This document shows, one piece after another, positions 11,351-23,616 of a stretch of 64,000 bases of DNA. Location of the stretch: NCBI GenBank assembly GCA_029582165.1, contig CM055881.1:23603594-23667593 (forward strand). The letters are read 5' to 3'. The notes below the pieces were generated by a model, which searched no databases, had not been told where the DNA came from, and worked only from the letters and a program-made list of their open reading frames with translations. Each line of letters begins with the position of its first letter. The stretch's first letter is position 1. Origin of the DNA: Portulaca oleracea. Its lineage: Eukaryota > Streptophyta > Magnoliopsida > Caryophyllales > Portulacaceae. Position numbers and translations under genes: made by a program.

Positions 11351-12081
11351 TGTAGACGCTGAATTTTGTCGTAATTCAACTTAGTAATTATGCAATTTAT
11401 TTTGAGTTCTTTTATTTTAGAATAGTTTAGAAAAATGCCAAGAATTTTAAAATGCAAAAAATGATAAAGAAATGAAGGAAAAACTATCACAAAAAAGGTT
11501 AACCCAAATAACCAAATCTGAACCCTGCATGCAGCCCGAGGCGCAGCTGCAGTGTAGGTCTGGGTACATCAGGCCTTCATACCTGGCGGTATGCAGGCTG
11601 GGCTGTACCCGACCCGAATTGCATCTGCACGCCTCGGGAAGCGTGCTGACCTCGGGATGCGTGCAATCGGGCTTTTCCTAGGCCCAACATACCGGCAGGT
11701 ATTCTAGCGGGTCAGGCACGACCTAAATTGCCTCGGGAAGCGTGTCGACCTCGGGAAGCGTGAAATTGGGATTGTCCCAGACCTAACATACCACTAGGTA
11801 TATGGGTGGGTCAGGCCCGACCCGATTTGCATCGGGAAATGCGCTGACCTAGGAAAATGCGCAGCTGGGCATTCTCCAAAGCCCACCATGCCTGCAGGTA
11901 TTGTGGCTGCTGCCCTATCATTTTAACCTAATTTCTACCCCCCTTTTTCACCTATAAATACCCCATCCTATCCCATTCACCCTTTACACCAAAATCACCC
12001 TAGCGTATTAACACTAGGTGATTTTTCTCTTCTCCCTCCTTCATTTCACTCATTTTGCATTCATCTTAATTGGCATTCTAG

Positions 12082-12150
<69 letters not shown>

Positions 12151-13033
12151 TTCTTTACTCGTATTATTTTGTAATATGAGTTAATAATAAACTCGACCTA
12201 AATAAAATTTGGTAAACATAATGTATTCGTGATCACTTTTGCTTTATATTTAATTTTCGCATTTAATATTGCATTTGCATGTTACTAAATAATATAAATT
12301 ACACTAATTAATTCTCCATCTCTACTCTTCTTTCTTTTCTTCTTTATTTAACCGGTTTAGTAGAGTCCGTTCGTTGAACGGACGGATTCGACAATTTTTA
12401 TTCTCGAATTCATAACCTTACCCTCGGATCCAAATCTCATGGTTCGTTGTTTGTGGAGTCATTAATTTCGAGTTCATTAATTCTCATGTAAAAATTAATT
12501 GGCTACTCTTCTTTCCTTTCTTTCTTTTTTATCTTTTTTTTTGGTTTTATTTTGAATCTCAGAAAATTATTCTGCAAATAGAAAATTTGAATTTCATCAG
12601 TAATTCCCAAACTGTAATCCAGTTTTCCCCAGAAATCTCGAGGCCATAACTGGCAGAATACCTGGCGGTATGCATGCCAGTTCTGTGGCCCCATTTCTGA
12701 CTTCCTGCCTCGGGAGTCATGCCCGAGCCCAGGATAAGCAAAATATCTGCTAGGAGTCAGGACCCGAGCCACAAAACTGGCCAGAATACCGCCAGGTATT
12801 CGAACAGCCTCGGGTATAATTTTGACTTTTTCGCATTCATCTTTTTCTTCGCCTTCTTTTCTTATTTTCTGGGTAAAACGTAGTTCAAAAGTTTTAATTA
12901 AAATCAAGAAATTTTGTTTGAAGTTAATAATTAATTAACGTGAAATTCGAGTAAATCCCTTCAAAGAAAAGACACCCCTTTCGACTCGCCGTACCCCGCG
13001 ATGGACACCACGGGGATTTTCCCGGGTCCCACA
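11351..13033 (+). mobile_element. Solo LTR (1.68 kb) inserted in the LINE, TSD GGAGG
   Basis: The sequence begins TGTAGACGCTGAATTTTG and ends GGGTCCCACA (TG...CA). It is bounded by the 5-bp direct repeat GGAGG (11346-11350 and 13034-13038). No internal retrotransposon domain remains, so this is a solo LTR left by recombination. A TATA-like CTATAAATA lies at about 11951. A (CT)n run fills about 12084-12148. The length and style suggest a Ty3/gypsy element, but the lineage is not proved. Orientation is inferred from the TATA-like site. Confidence 0.85.
12084..12148. repeat. (CT)n microsatellite inside the solo LTR
   Basis: An uninterrupted CT dinucleotide run roughly 110 bases downstream of the LTR TATA-like site, so probably in the transcribed leader of the parent retrotransposon. 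Confidence 0.95.
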
Positions 13034-13809
13034 GGAGGATTTGGAAAAATCTGGAAATTGATCAAATAGCTTATGTGAAAAGGAGTTTGTTCTTGGTGCG
13101 GTTCAAAACAGAGGAGCATCGGGACAAAGCATTATACCACAACTTCCACTTCTTTGATGGAAAACTCCTTATTGTTAGAGCCTGGAATAAGGAATTAGAC
13201 CTGGATATTGAAGGCATCTCTTTATCATCGATCTGGGTAACAATTCAAATTTTGGAGCCCAGACAACCTTAGCAAAATCTCGAGCCTCCTTGACAAGAGA
13301 GAACGAAGCTGGGATATGCAAGGGTACTGATAGAAATGTCGATCAAAGGACCGTTCCCTGAACATGTGGACCATGTCGATCATCATGGGACTGTTCACCG
13401 ATAGCCCATCCACTATGAATGGAAACCAATACAATGTTTGCATTGCAAAATGTTTGGACACGAGGAAAATAATTGCAAAAAGAAAATCATATGCAATTTT
13501 TGCAAGAAAATAGGGCATGTCGAGACTGAGTGCAGAAAGAAAAAGAAAGAAGATAGTCAGGTAGATGAGAGACAACAATCAAAGAAAATCAAGATAAGAG
13601 AAAGAGTTGTAGATGATCACGGGTTCATCTACCCAAAGCAAAAGGTTGTATGCAGAACTAACAGAAGAGCTGATAAAAGGCCTGAAACAGAGCAGCAAAA
13701 CAAGTTCGCTAGTCTGGCAGACAAAGACAATGAGGAAAGTGATGAAGAGGATGCAGTATCAACAGACCAATCCAATAAACCTCCTCAGTTGGAATCTGCG
13801 CGGGCTTAA
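13034..13809 (+). pseudogene. LINE ORF1, 3' part with two zinc knuckles
   Basis: The frame resumes after the solo LTR, is shifted near 13230, and then reads CLHCKMFGHEENNCKKK and CNFCKKIGHVETECRKKK. These are two CCHC zinc knuckles (C-x2-C-x4-H-x4-C), as in plant LINE ORF1 proteins. The C-terminus is acidic and ends before the endonuclease. The frame breaks make it non-functional. Confidence 0.75.
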
Positions 13810-14602
13810 TAGCCCAGAAAAGCAAGAAGACTTGAGGGTCTTCTTGCACATGAATAGGGTTGGAATTGCAGGGCTTTTCTAGACAAAAATCCACCCAAAA
13901 AAATATAGACAAATTGGAACATAAGGGTTTTGTAGATTGGGGACTCATCTCCAACGAAGAACATTGTGATAGAATCCAAATTCTGGTAGTCTGGGATAAA
14001 CGAAGCTACAAAGTGGCCAAAATCAGTGCAACTGACCAATTGGTTCATACCAAAATCACAAGATTGATAGATGCTTTTGATTTCTATATCACATGGATAT
14101 ACGGAAGCAACATGGCTGCTGAAAGAGAAGGGTTGTGGGATGATCTCAGAAATATCTTTGCAATAATGAATGGTTCCTGGGGCATTAAGGGGGACTTCAA
14201 TGCTATAAATTCACCACACAAGACAGGGAAGGTGGGGTGGAGGTGGAAGCTTTCACCACAAGAGCCTTCCAACAGTGTATATCAGACTTCCATGTGCATG
14301 AGCCATCCTTTACTGGTGGACAGTTTACCTGGACAAACAATCATGTTAGATCCAGGATTGATCGAATCCTAATGAACATGGAATGGTACCTAATAGCACA
14401 AGACATGCATGTTACACACCTACAAGCAGGTCTGTCAGACCATAAGGCTCTAATGGTCACATTCCCAGAGTGCAAAAAAGCAAAATCCCCTTTCAGATTC
14501 TGTGACATGTGGACACAGGACCCTCAATTCAGTGATATCATCAGAAGAGGGATTCAATTAGCTACTGTTAGCCATGCAATGTTCAGACTTGCCACAGCCT
14601 AA
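13790..14602 (+). pseudogene. LINE ORF2 endonuclease domain, frameshifted
   Basis: It begins with LLSWNLRGLNSPEKQEDLRV, the standard start of the apurinic-type endonuclease of plant L1 elements, and ends with the conserved SRIDRILMNMEW and LSDHKALMVTF blocks (SDH is catalytic). The middle lies in other frames with several stops. This is the domain that nicks target DNA for target-primed insertion, and it is dead here. Confidence 0.75.
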
Positions 14603-14732
14603 GCTCATATGCAGAAAGACCTCAGATCCCTGCACAGGACAAAATTTGTTGACATCTACAATCAAGAAATGAGAAGCAGAGAGCAATTGCAGCAAATTCA
14701 AGCGGAACTACAAGAAAATCTAGATTGACCAA

Positions 14733-16086
14733 ATGTTGAGAATAAGGGAGCAGCAGGCTAGGGAGAACCACTGGAAAATACTACACTCGGCTTTACTCCT
14801 TAAAGAGCAACAAAGTAAGTTTGATTGGAGTGAAATGAGTGATACATGTAGAAAACTCTTTTTTGCAAAAATGAGACAAAGGAGAACAACTAATTACGTC
14901 CATGAATTAAATGACAATGGTCACAAGATCATGGGGCTGGAGAGTGTAGCAAGACACCTCAAGGATTACTATCAAAATTTGCTGGGAGCCCAACAAACCT
15001 ACAGAGCAAGGGGGAGAAAAGAAATTTTTGACAGTGGCCCTAGCTTAACTGTCGAGCAACAGCTAGGAATGAGCCGAGAGATAACGGACAGGGAGATTAA
15101 GCATGCCTTCTTCTCCATTCCAAATGAAAAAATCTCGGGCCCAGATGGCTATACTAGTGGCTTCTACAAAGCGGGATGGGACCAAATTGGCAAGCTTGTC
15201 TGTGAGGCAGCAAAAGAGTTCTTTGCAAAAGGGGCACACTTCTAAAAGCATTTAACAAAACCCATTTGGTCCTCATTCCCAAAGTTCAAAATCCTCAGAG
15301 TGCAACGGAGTTTAGGCCAATCTCCTGTTGTACTACCTTCTACAAAGGCATCACGAAAATCCTTGCTGCTAGGATTCGTGAAGTACTTCTGTCTCTGATC
15401 AATCATAGCCAGGCAACATTTATTCCGGGTCGTGAGCTACTACACAATGTTCTCCTTTGTCAGGAAATTGCCCGGGGTTACAACCACTCAATAATCTCAC
15501 CGAGATGGATGATGAAGATCGATTTAAAAAAAGCTTTCGACTCGGTTCATTGGAGTTTCATTGAGGAAGCCCTACTCGCTTACAAATTTCCCAGTTGGAT
15601 CATCAAATGCATCATGGCTTGTGTCAAAACCCCTGTTTTTGCCATCAATGTGAACAGGACAATCTCTGAACACTTCTCGGGAGGTAGAGGACTTCGCCAG
15701 GGAGACCCGATGTCCCCTCTCCTCTTCGTGCTAACAATGGAGTATCTTTCAAGATCGATCAACTATCATATTCAACACTCCATTACAAGTACCACCCCCA
15801 TTGCACCAGATTGAAACTCTCACATCTGATGTTCGCAAACGACCTGATTCTGTTCACTTCAGCTAACAAAGTCTCTTTTAGGACCCTAACGGACGCCTTC
15901 AAGCATTTCTTGGAAGTGACTGGTTTAGTAGCCAACATTGCCAAGTCAGAAATCATCCTTGGAGGGGTACAAGATGAAACTGAAATTCTGCAGGAAACCG
16001 GTTTTGCTCAGAGGATTCTACCATTCAGATACCTCGAAATGCCGATCTCCTCCTGTAAACTTACAGGGTTGACTGCAATGCCCTGA
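14733..16086 (+). pseudogene. LINE ORF2 reverse transcriptase domain, broken
   Basis: The order is as in plant L1 reverse transcriptases: NEKISGPDGYTSGFYKAGWD, FRPISCCTTFYKGITKILA, ATFIPGRELLHNVLLCQEI, MKIDLKKAFDSVHW, and GLRQGDPMSPLLFVLTMEYL. Stops at 15243 and 15812 break the frame. The catalytic box reads LMFANDLILF where FADDL is expected, so one catalytic aspartate is replaced by asparagine, a single GAC to AAC change. Confidence 0.85.
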
Positions 16087-16299
16087 CTGAGAAAATTCTA
16101 GCCAAAAAAAAATTATGGTCCACCAGGAATATCTCTTATGCTGGGAGAGCTACCTTAATCAACTCAGTCCTGTATGGGACACTTAGTTTTGGGCAAGGAT
16201 CGTTATCTTACCCGAGAAGGTTTTAGAAATGATCAACGCCTACTGTAGAAATTTTTTTTGGTGCGGTCCCTATGATTAGAAAGCTCCTCCCTCAATTTC

Positions 16300-17135
16300 T
16301 TGGGACAAAACATGTCGTCCCAAGCACATGGGGGGCTAGGCTGCCGGAACCTTGGCGTTTGGAATCAAGCCGCAATCACAAAACTCATTTGGGACATCCA
16401 ATCAATAAAAGACATTCTTTGGGTTAAGTGGATCCATACTAAATACATTAAGGACCGCTCGTGGTGGAACTACCAACCACCATATGATGTTTGTCCATAC
16501 TTCAAACATCTCTGTGCTGTGAAATCAAATGGGGGTCTATCCCCGGTCGACGCTGGGAATGGGGAGGGGGAGGCGACTGCTATACTATAGGCAGTGGCTA
16601 TATTTGGCTGCTCCCGAAAGATGAAAACCCTTGGTGGACAGGAATAGTATGGAGGACGCTGTTAACACCGAGGCATGCCTTTGCAATGTGGTTCAGAGTG
16701 CAGGAGCGTCTGCCGGTTCGAAGTCGAACCAACCGATGGAAAATAGGAGGTGACACCCTCTTCCCTATCTGTGGTAAAGAGGAAGAAACCCACACCCATC
16801 TTTTTCATGAATGTGATCTGGCAAGAGACGTGCTCAAGCTGATACAAATATGGCCCTACTGTGAGGTTTTCGGGTCTCACCATCACTATGGTTGGGTGGG
16901 TCAAATGGATGTCGAGAATACCCCTAAGGAAGCAAAGGAAATCCTCTATGCTATGTATGGTGCATACATCTATAACATTTGGAGAGAGCGAAACAACATT
17001 AATCACAAAAAGACCCGAAGAACCCCTGTGATGATCGCCAAGCAGATCAAAGAAGATGTGGCAGCCCGAGCCATTAAGCTAGCCAAGAGTAGGAAGAGAT
17101 ATAGGAAATTTGTTGACATTGTTCTAAATATGTAA
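16300..17135 (+). pseudogene. LINE ORF2 C-terminal zf-RVT region
   Basis: The frame encodes the C-terminal zinc-binding region that follows the reverse transcriptase in plant LINEs. Visible are GGLGCRNLGVWNQAAITKLI, then WRTLLTPRHAFAMWFRVQER, the cysteine/histidine block PICGKEEETHTHLFHECDLA, and [13 protein letters not shown] frame change lies near 16560. The stop is followed by about 70 bases of 3' UTR and then (AT)n. Confidence 0.8.
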
Positions 17136-17206
17136 CTAACTGAGCATAGTCCATGTGTAACAGCTGGTTTCGGTTTTGTGAATAAAATATAGCCTTGTTT
17201 TGTCTT

Positions 17207-17210
<4 letters not shown>

Positions 17211-17291
<81 letters not shown>

Positions 17292-17371
17292 CACATTATA
17301 TATATATATGTACATATATATATATATGTATACATATATATATATATATGTACATATATATATATATATAT
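17211..17371. repeat. (AT)n microsatellite with TATGTACATA variants
   Basis: Perfect AT for about 70 bases, then degenerate TATGTATACATA-type units. It follows the LINE 3' end directly and abuts the first of three related inverted-repeat elements. Confidence 0.95.
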
Positions 17372-17372
17372 A

Positions 17373-18523
<1,151 letters not shown>

Positions 18524-19049
18524 AATATATATATAGGGAAATTGGATTCTAATAATCCCTACTTTTGCAAATTGGATGAAAAAAATTCCTACTTTCAATT
18601 TGTATTCAGGTGGTCCAAAAAAATAAAATTGGATTTGAGTGGGATGCCGACGAGTTGAGAGGCGATGACTCGGTGGTTTTCTGATATGACACCTTGACCA
18701 TGTGTTGACTTTGATTTTGGGTGCCACGTCAAATCGAAAACACATGCCTTTATTATTTTTCCTTTAATTTTTTGTCCAGTTGGGATTATGAAACCTGCCC
18801 CCCTTCCCTTTTTATTTCTCTCTCTATTCTTTTCCCCTTTGGCCCTTTCCCGTTATTCCCCCAGCAGAAAAAAATACTCCCCCCTTCCCCTTTTCTTTCT
18901 CTCTCTTCTTTTTACCTTTCCTATTATTCCTCCTCTGTATTCAATTCCTCTGTTTCCCCTTCACCCTCTCCCTCCTCATTCTCTTCCCTTCTCCAACCAA
19001 TAATGGTGACTTCAACCTCCATTCTCTCCACTCCCATCCTGTATGTGTT

Positions 19050-19272
19050 GACTCAAATTCTCATCCTTGAAACCCAGAAACTGTTCTTGCTTTGAGATCT
19101 TGATCGGGGCAGAAAATGAGATTGTCTTTGGTGAAGGTGAAGGTGTCGGAGTTGTTGCTACTGTTGTTGATGTTGTTGTTGAAGAATCTGCAACCTCATT
19201 GAGCGGCCTATGAGTAACAGGGTCAATACCTCTATTTAGAAGCTTCCTCTTGATGTGTGTTTTCCAGTAAAA
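19050..19272 (-). pseudogene. Captured R2R3-MYB transcription factor fragment
   Basis: Reading the minus strand from about 19272 gives an open frame of about 70 codons. It starts [14 protein letters not shown] and continues with [12 protein letters not shown]. This is the end of the second MYB repeat and the signature directly after it in subgroup-4-like plant R2R3-MYBs. A serine/threonine-rich linker and [18 protein letters not shown] follow. The frame has no start codon and no first repeat, so it cannot make a DNA-binding factor. It lies inside the gene-capturing TIR element, on the same strand as the RING piece. Confidence 0.8.
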
Positions 19273-19592
19273 CTCAATTAGCCAAATTTGGCCAAGTGGG
19301 TATCTTAAATTTTAACCACAAAATTGAAAACTTTTGATTCATTTCGGTCTGAAATTGATGGTTAATCATGATCAAATGTCAAAGCAAACCAACAACAATC
19401 AAGAAAAACCCACCAACATCCATTAATCATATCCCAAATTGACAACATGGGCAGCAACAATTCCCATCCAATTGAGTCAAAAATAAAAAAGAAATCAACT
19501 TGATTTAGAACAAACATACTTCTTCTTAAGAGTCTCAGCTAATATAACACTTTCTAAAGGCAAATTGACCAAAACATCATCTCTTGAATTCA

Positions 19593-20135
19593 TCAATCCA
19601 TGACCACTACTCTCACCCCACACCTCGGCAACACAAACCCACCATCATGAAACTCAGAATTCTCCATCTGGGCATCCCCAATCGGATCCAAATTATTCGA
19701 ACCGAGATGCCGAGAGCTAAAAGTTGCAGTCACAACAACCTCATTGACAACGAGGGCACGACAAAGGGGGCAGTTCTTATGAGACCTTAACCAAGTATCA
19801 ATACAAGCAACATGACAAACACGGCTACATTTGGGCAAGAGTCTTAGTTCATCCTCATCTTCAAATTCAGTCGAACAAACATAACAATTAGACCCTCAAT
19901 TAACAACCCGTCAAATTTCTCATACTTAAAAGTAGTAATCGAATCAATCACCGACTGTTGCAAACCCACGGTGGCGATGTGCCCGATGGAAGCGGGGCTG
20001 CCTAGGGTTTTGATCTTCTCGGGAGCCTCCACGACGGCGACGGCGAATGGGAAGGAGGTGGTGGTGGCGGCGGTCATGGCGGAGGGAGGTGGAAGGGAGG
20101 AGAGAGAGCAGAAGTGGAGAGTGGAGAGAGCGGAG
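19593..20135 (-). pseudogene. Captured ATL-type RING-H2 E3 ligase fragment, frameshifted
   Basis: From about 20135 the minus strand reads MTAATTTSFPFAVAVVEAPE, then GLQQSVIDSITTFKYEKFDG, the GLD-like region before the RING of ATL ubiquitin ligases. A frameshift near 19890 is followed by [20 protein letters not shown] and [20 protein letters not shown]. The RING is almost complete, but the first zinc-ligand histidine (expected CxH) is replaced, giving CSRVCH. No transmembrane segment of the usual ATL N-terminus is present. The C-terminal sequence continues to 19593 without a recognisable domain. Confidence 0.85.
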
Positions 20136-20593
20136 GTTGAAGTCACCATAGTTGGTTGGAGAAGAGAAGAGAATGAGGAGGGAAAGGGTGAAGGGGAAAC
20201 AGAGGAATAACAAGAAAGGTAAAAAGAAGAGAGAGAAAGAAAAGGGGAAGGGGGAAGTATTTTTTTTTTACTGCTGGGGAAATACGGATAAGGGGAAAAG
20301 AACAAAGAGAGAAATAAAAAGGGAAGGGGGACAAGTTTCATAATCTCAATTGGAAAAAAAATTAAAGGAAAAATAAAAAAGACATGTGTTTTGGATCTGA
20401 CGTGGCACCCAAAATCAAAGTCAACGCATGGTCAAGGTGTCATATCAGAAAACCACCGAGTCACCACCTCTCAACTCGTTGGCGTCCCACTCAAATCCAA
20501 TTTTATTTTTTTTTGGACTACCAGAATATAAATTGAAAGTAGAGATTATTGTCATCGAATTTACAAAAGTAGGGATTATTATAATCCAATTTT

Positions 20594-20596
<3 letters not shown>

Positions 20597-20640
<44 letters not shown>
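20597..20640. repeat. (AT)n microsatellite
   Basis: Uninterrupted AT dinucleotide between the gene-capturing TIR element and the first Helitron-like end. Confidence 0.95.
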
Positions 20641-20641
<1 letters not shown>

Positions 20642-20642
<1 letters not shown>

Positions 20643-20929
20643 CTGGGTACAGGTGAGGATCCAAATATGTGCATTTTAACGGATTTTGGGAAATCTATAA
20701 TTGATTCTATTTTTTTTAAATCATGTAATATTAATGTTGTGCATTAATGTGTATATGTTTACATTGAATATTCTTCTTTCTCTTTCTTTTTTTTATATGC
20801 ATTATTCCTCTTATTTTTCATTGTTATTTTTTTCTCTATTCTTTTAAACATAATTTCGATAATATTTTCGACGATATATGTGAATGTGATTTACTTATGC
20901 CCCATGCAACGCAGGGTCCTAAGTACTAG
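20642..20929 (+). mobile_element. Short non-autonomous Helitron
   Basis: The 3' end shows the Helitron signature: a GC-rich hairpin CCCATGCAACGCAGGG shortly before the terminal CTAG, followed by the host T. The 5' end begins TCTGGGTACAGG after (AT)n and shares TCTGGGTA with the next element; its exact boundary is uncertain. No helicase is present. Confidence 0.65.

Positions 20930-20930
<1 letters not shown>

Positions 20931-20987
<57 letters not shown>
20931..20987. repeat. (AT)n microsatellite
   Basis: Uninterrupted AT dinucleotide between the two Helitrons. Confidence 0.95.
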
Positions 20988-20990
<3 letters not shown>

Positions 20991-21191
20991 CTGGGTATAA
21001 AGAACGTAGATAGGATTATGTGTATTATAATAAGGGAAATTTAGGAAAGTTAAAATTAATCAATTTTACTTTTTCTTAAAAATATTGTATTAACAGTGAA
21101 TTAATAAAGTGATTTAATACATTTATTGACTACTCACTAGACCTTTGATGTCCTTAAAAATTTAATATATTTCCCTAAAAAAATTAATGTA

Positions 21192-21427
21192 CTACCTCCG
21201 TTTTTATTTATCTGCCGTCTAGGAAATTGTGTTAAAAATTTTGACCATTAATATCTTAATTTGTATAATGATTCATCATACAAAATTGATGTCATTAAAT
21301 TCGGAATAAAAAATAATATTAAAACAGTATAATATTATACTTTTTTATAAAAAGTTTATATTAGAAATTATTGATTAAAGATTGATACTAAAAATCGTAA
21401 ATAACAAATAAAAAAGAACGGAGGGAG
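21192..21427. mobile_element. Stowaway MITE (Tc1/mariner type)
   Basis: The termini are CTACCTCCGTTTTTATTT and its approximate complement AACGGAGGGAG. These are the classic Stowaway CTCCCTCCGT repeat, with TA on both sides. The size, 236 bp, is normal for the family. Confidence 0.9.
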
Positions 21428-21767
21428 TATTTGCAACAAGTTTATATATCTTTCTCAGGTAATATCAAGAAAATATCATTTATTTTTTGTATTTTTCCCA
21501 GCTCTTAATTTAAAATTTGTATGCTTTTAGTTTTTGTTTTGAAGAAAAAAGAAATCTTTATATGCATTTAATCTTTTGCTTTGAGGAGAAAAAAAATCTC
21601 TCTGCTTTTGTATAAGCTCATGCTTGACACTTTTTTTTTTGTCACAATTAGATATTAAGGATATTGCATTTAGGTCAAAATTAATTACTTAAATTATTTT
21701 ATGATCAATTTTTTCCGGCTATTCAAAGTTGTGTTATAGTTATAGTTGGAATTCATTAAAAATAAAA

Positions 21768-22169
21768 GGGAAATTGGACGGTAATATACCGACCTTTAGG
21801 GGTGTTGAATAGCAATATACCAACCTTCAATTCACTTTTGGACAGTAATATCACTGACATTTATAGATTGGTGACATTAATATACCTTCAAGGATTTACA
21901 CCCTAAAAATTAACAACGAAACTAACCCCCTAATCCTAAAAATACTGAATACAAACACTCAACACCCCTAAAAATACCTAAAAATGACACCGTTTTTTTT
22001 GTACCGCCTGCCACGTCAAACCGTCAGCCGGTTTGCCGCCCAGAAAAGCCTTGAAAGTACATTAATGTCACCAAACTATAAAGGTCAGTGATATTACTGT
22101 CCAAAAGTGAAGGTCAGTATATTGCTATTCAACACCCTTAAAGGTCGGTATATTACCGTCCAATTTCCC
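21768..22169. mobile_element. 402-bp Mutator-type MITE with 9-bp target duplication
   Basis: Its ends GGGAAATTGGACGGTAATAT and the complement pair closely over about 130 bp. A perfect 9-bp direct repeat AAAATAAAA flanks it (21759-21767 and 22170-22178). There is no coding capacity. Confidence 0.85.
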
Positions 22170-22492
22170 AAAATAAAATTATAGTTGAAAAACGTATAAC
22201 TTGGAAAACTTTATCCTCTAATCTACTGAAGATATGGTACTACACAACCTCCAAAGGCTAAATGGGTAAATAGTTAATTAGGCAAATTAAATAATTAAAT
22301 AATGTTTGTGTCTTAAATATTTGTAATTAATTCATCATTATATAGTCTTTTACCAGTTACTTTGTAATTAAAAATGAACAAGTAGACGTGGATGTATTGG
22401 AGGAATTAGAAGGTGTGTCAATATGACTATTGGGCTGACAGGAAAGGGGTATAGGAGAATCAAAATAATCTAATGAAGAAGTAGGAGAATGC

Positions 22493-22951
22493 TTAAGAGG
22501 AATGAAGATGGTGTTCAAAATCAGAAGAGCCAGAAGAAGAATTCAAAGTTGGAACAACTATAGAGTTGTCAAAGAAAGAAGAGAAATCAGAAAAGTGCTC
22601 ATCAATTTTGGCAAAAAGACCCGGCTGAACAGGCTTGGACAATGTCTTTGGAGTTTTGAAAAGAAAAATTGGTTCATTGAATACAATGTATCTGTTGTGA
22701 AAAGTTTTTTTTTTTTTTGGCAAATCATAAATTTTATACCCTATAAGGTCATGTTTGTAACCTAACAAGACACCTTTGTAGCTTTGGGAGCAAGTTTTTC
22801 TTCCTCCAGCAACATGAGCGTAACACATGTAACCAATGAGTCTTAGATCATCATAAGTTGGTGATTTGTTGTAACGTATTTGAAAAGGACTGCAAGTACA
22901 CATTCTCCCCAAAAAATGAGGACGAAATGATTTATCTATATTATTTAACAT
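22493..22951 (-). pseudogene. Ty1/copia integrase C-terminal fragment
   Basis: The minus strand reads KSPTYDDLRLIGYMCYAHV, then YKGVLLGYKHDLIGYKIYDL and RYIVFNEPIFLF. This is the conserved end of copia integrase leading toward the reverse transcriptase. Nothing else of the element is present, and the frame ends at a stop inside the low-complexity linker. It lies inside the second Helitron, so it was either captured or inserted and then deleted. Confidence 0.75.
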
Positions 22952-23272
22952 TTATAGTTTCAGTGACTTATTTTAGTAGCATTATAAATCCCCATTACAC
23001 TAACTATTTACAAGCAAAAATATTGACATGAAACCATAATAACTAATAGTTTATTAGTTGAAAATCCATATAGAACTTCTACCGAAAACAATTACATTAT
23101 CTTGATTTTAAGCATCTTCTCCATATGGAAACAAATTATTCAACAATAGAAATATTTCTAAATAACAAATAGATAACCCCTTCTTTAAAATAAAAGGTTA
23201 ATAAATCAAATATTTTTTCATAAAATATGCAATTTAGTTGCGTATCGTGCAACGCACAGGTCTAAAGACTAG

Positions 23273-23616
23273 TACTAATAATAACCCACTAAAATGAAAA
23301 CGGTTACAAAATTCTCCAACCTTTCAATTTCATTGCATTCATAACAGAATCAAGGCTATTCTTTTGTACACTATAATCGGTTGACAACAGAATAAAAAGG
23401 GGAAAAAGAAGGAAAACAAGAAATATTTGCCCAAAAAAATAGTCATAACTCGAGTGATTAAAAGGGAAAGGAAAACAAAAAAGCTCTCCTCCCAGAAACT
23501 TTATGGAGAGAAGGGCACTGCTAAAAGAGGAACCTATGCTCAAATTGTAAAAGTGGGATAGATGTTAAAACTGCACATTTGACCTAATACTAATACTTCT
23601 ACCTACAAAAGCCTGG
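23273..23616. other. Intergenic stretch and 3' UTR of the zinc-finger gene
   Basis: Between the Helitron end and the stop codon of the minus-strand zinc-finger gene. Part of it is presumably that gene's 3' UTR. No other feature is visible. Confidence 0.5.

Larger units (their letters stand above)
18535..20596. mobile_element. Gene-capturing TIR element (Pack-TIR), copy 3, 2.06 kb
   Basis: The ends match copies 1 and 2 (GGGAAATTGGATTCTAATAA and its complement), but the arms are about 450-500 bp long. They pair to the point where both read ATGGTGACTTCAACCTCC (about 18535-19035 with 20140-20596). The 1.1-kb centre is unpaired and carries pieces of two host genes, both on the minus strand. There is no transposase. 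The superfamily is unsettled because (AT)n hides the target duplication; a Mutator-like origin is my guess from the long arms and captured genes. Confidence 0.85.
20990..23272 (+). mobile_element. Second non-autonomous Helitron, 2.3 kb, with nested insertions
   Basis: It starts TCTGGGTATAAAG after (AT)n. It ends with the hairpin CGTGCAACGCACAGG followed by TCTAAAGACTAG and the host T, a typical plant Helitron 3' terminus. No Rep/helicase is present. Inside lie a Stowaway MITE, a Mutator-type MITE and a copia fragment. Outside those, the interior is AT-rich with no gene. Confidence 0.65.

Noticed and set aside
13225..13578. Minus-strand 117-aa ORF in the LINE
   Set aside because: Antisense to the zinc-knuckle region, with no family resemblance.
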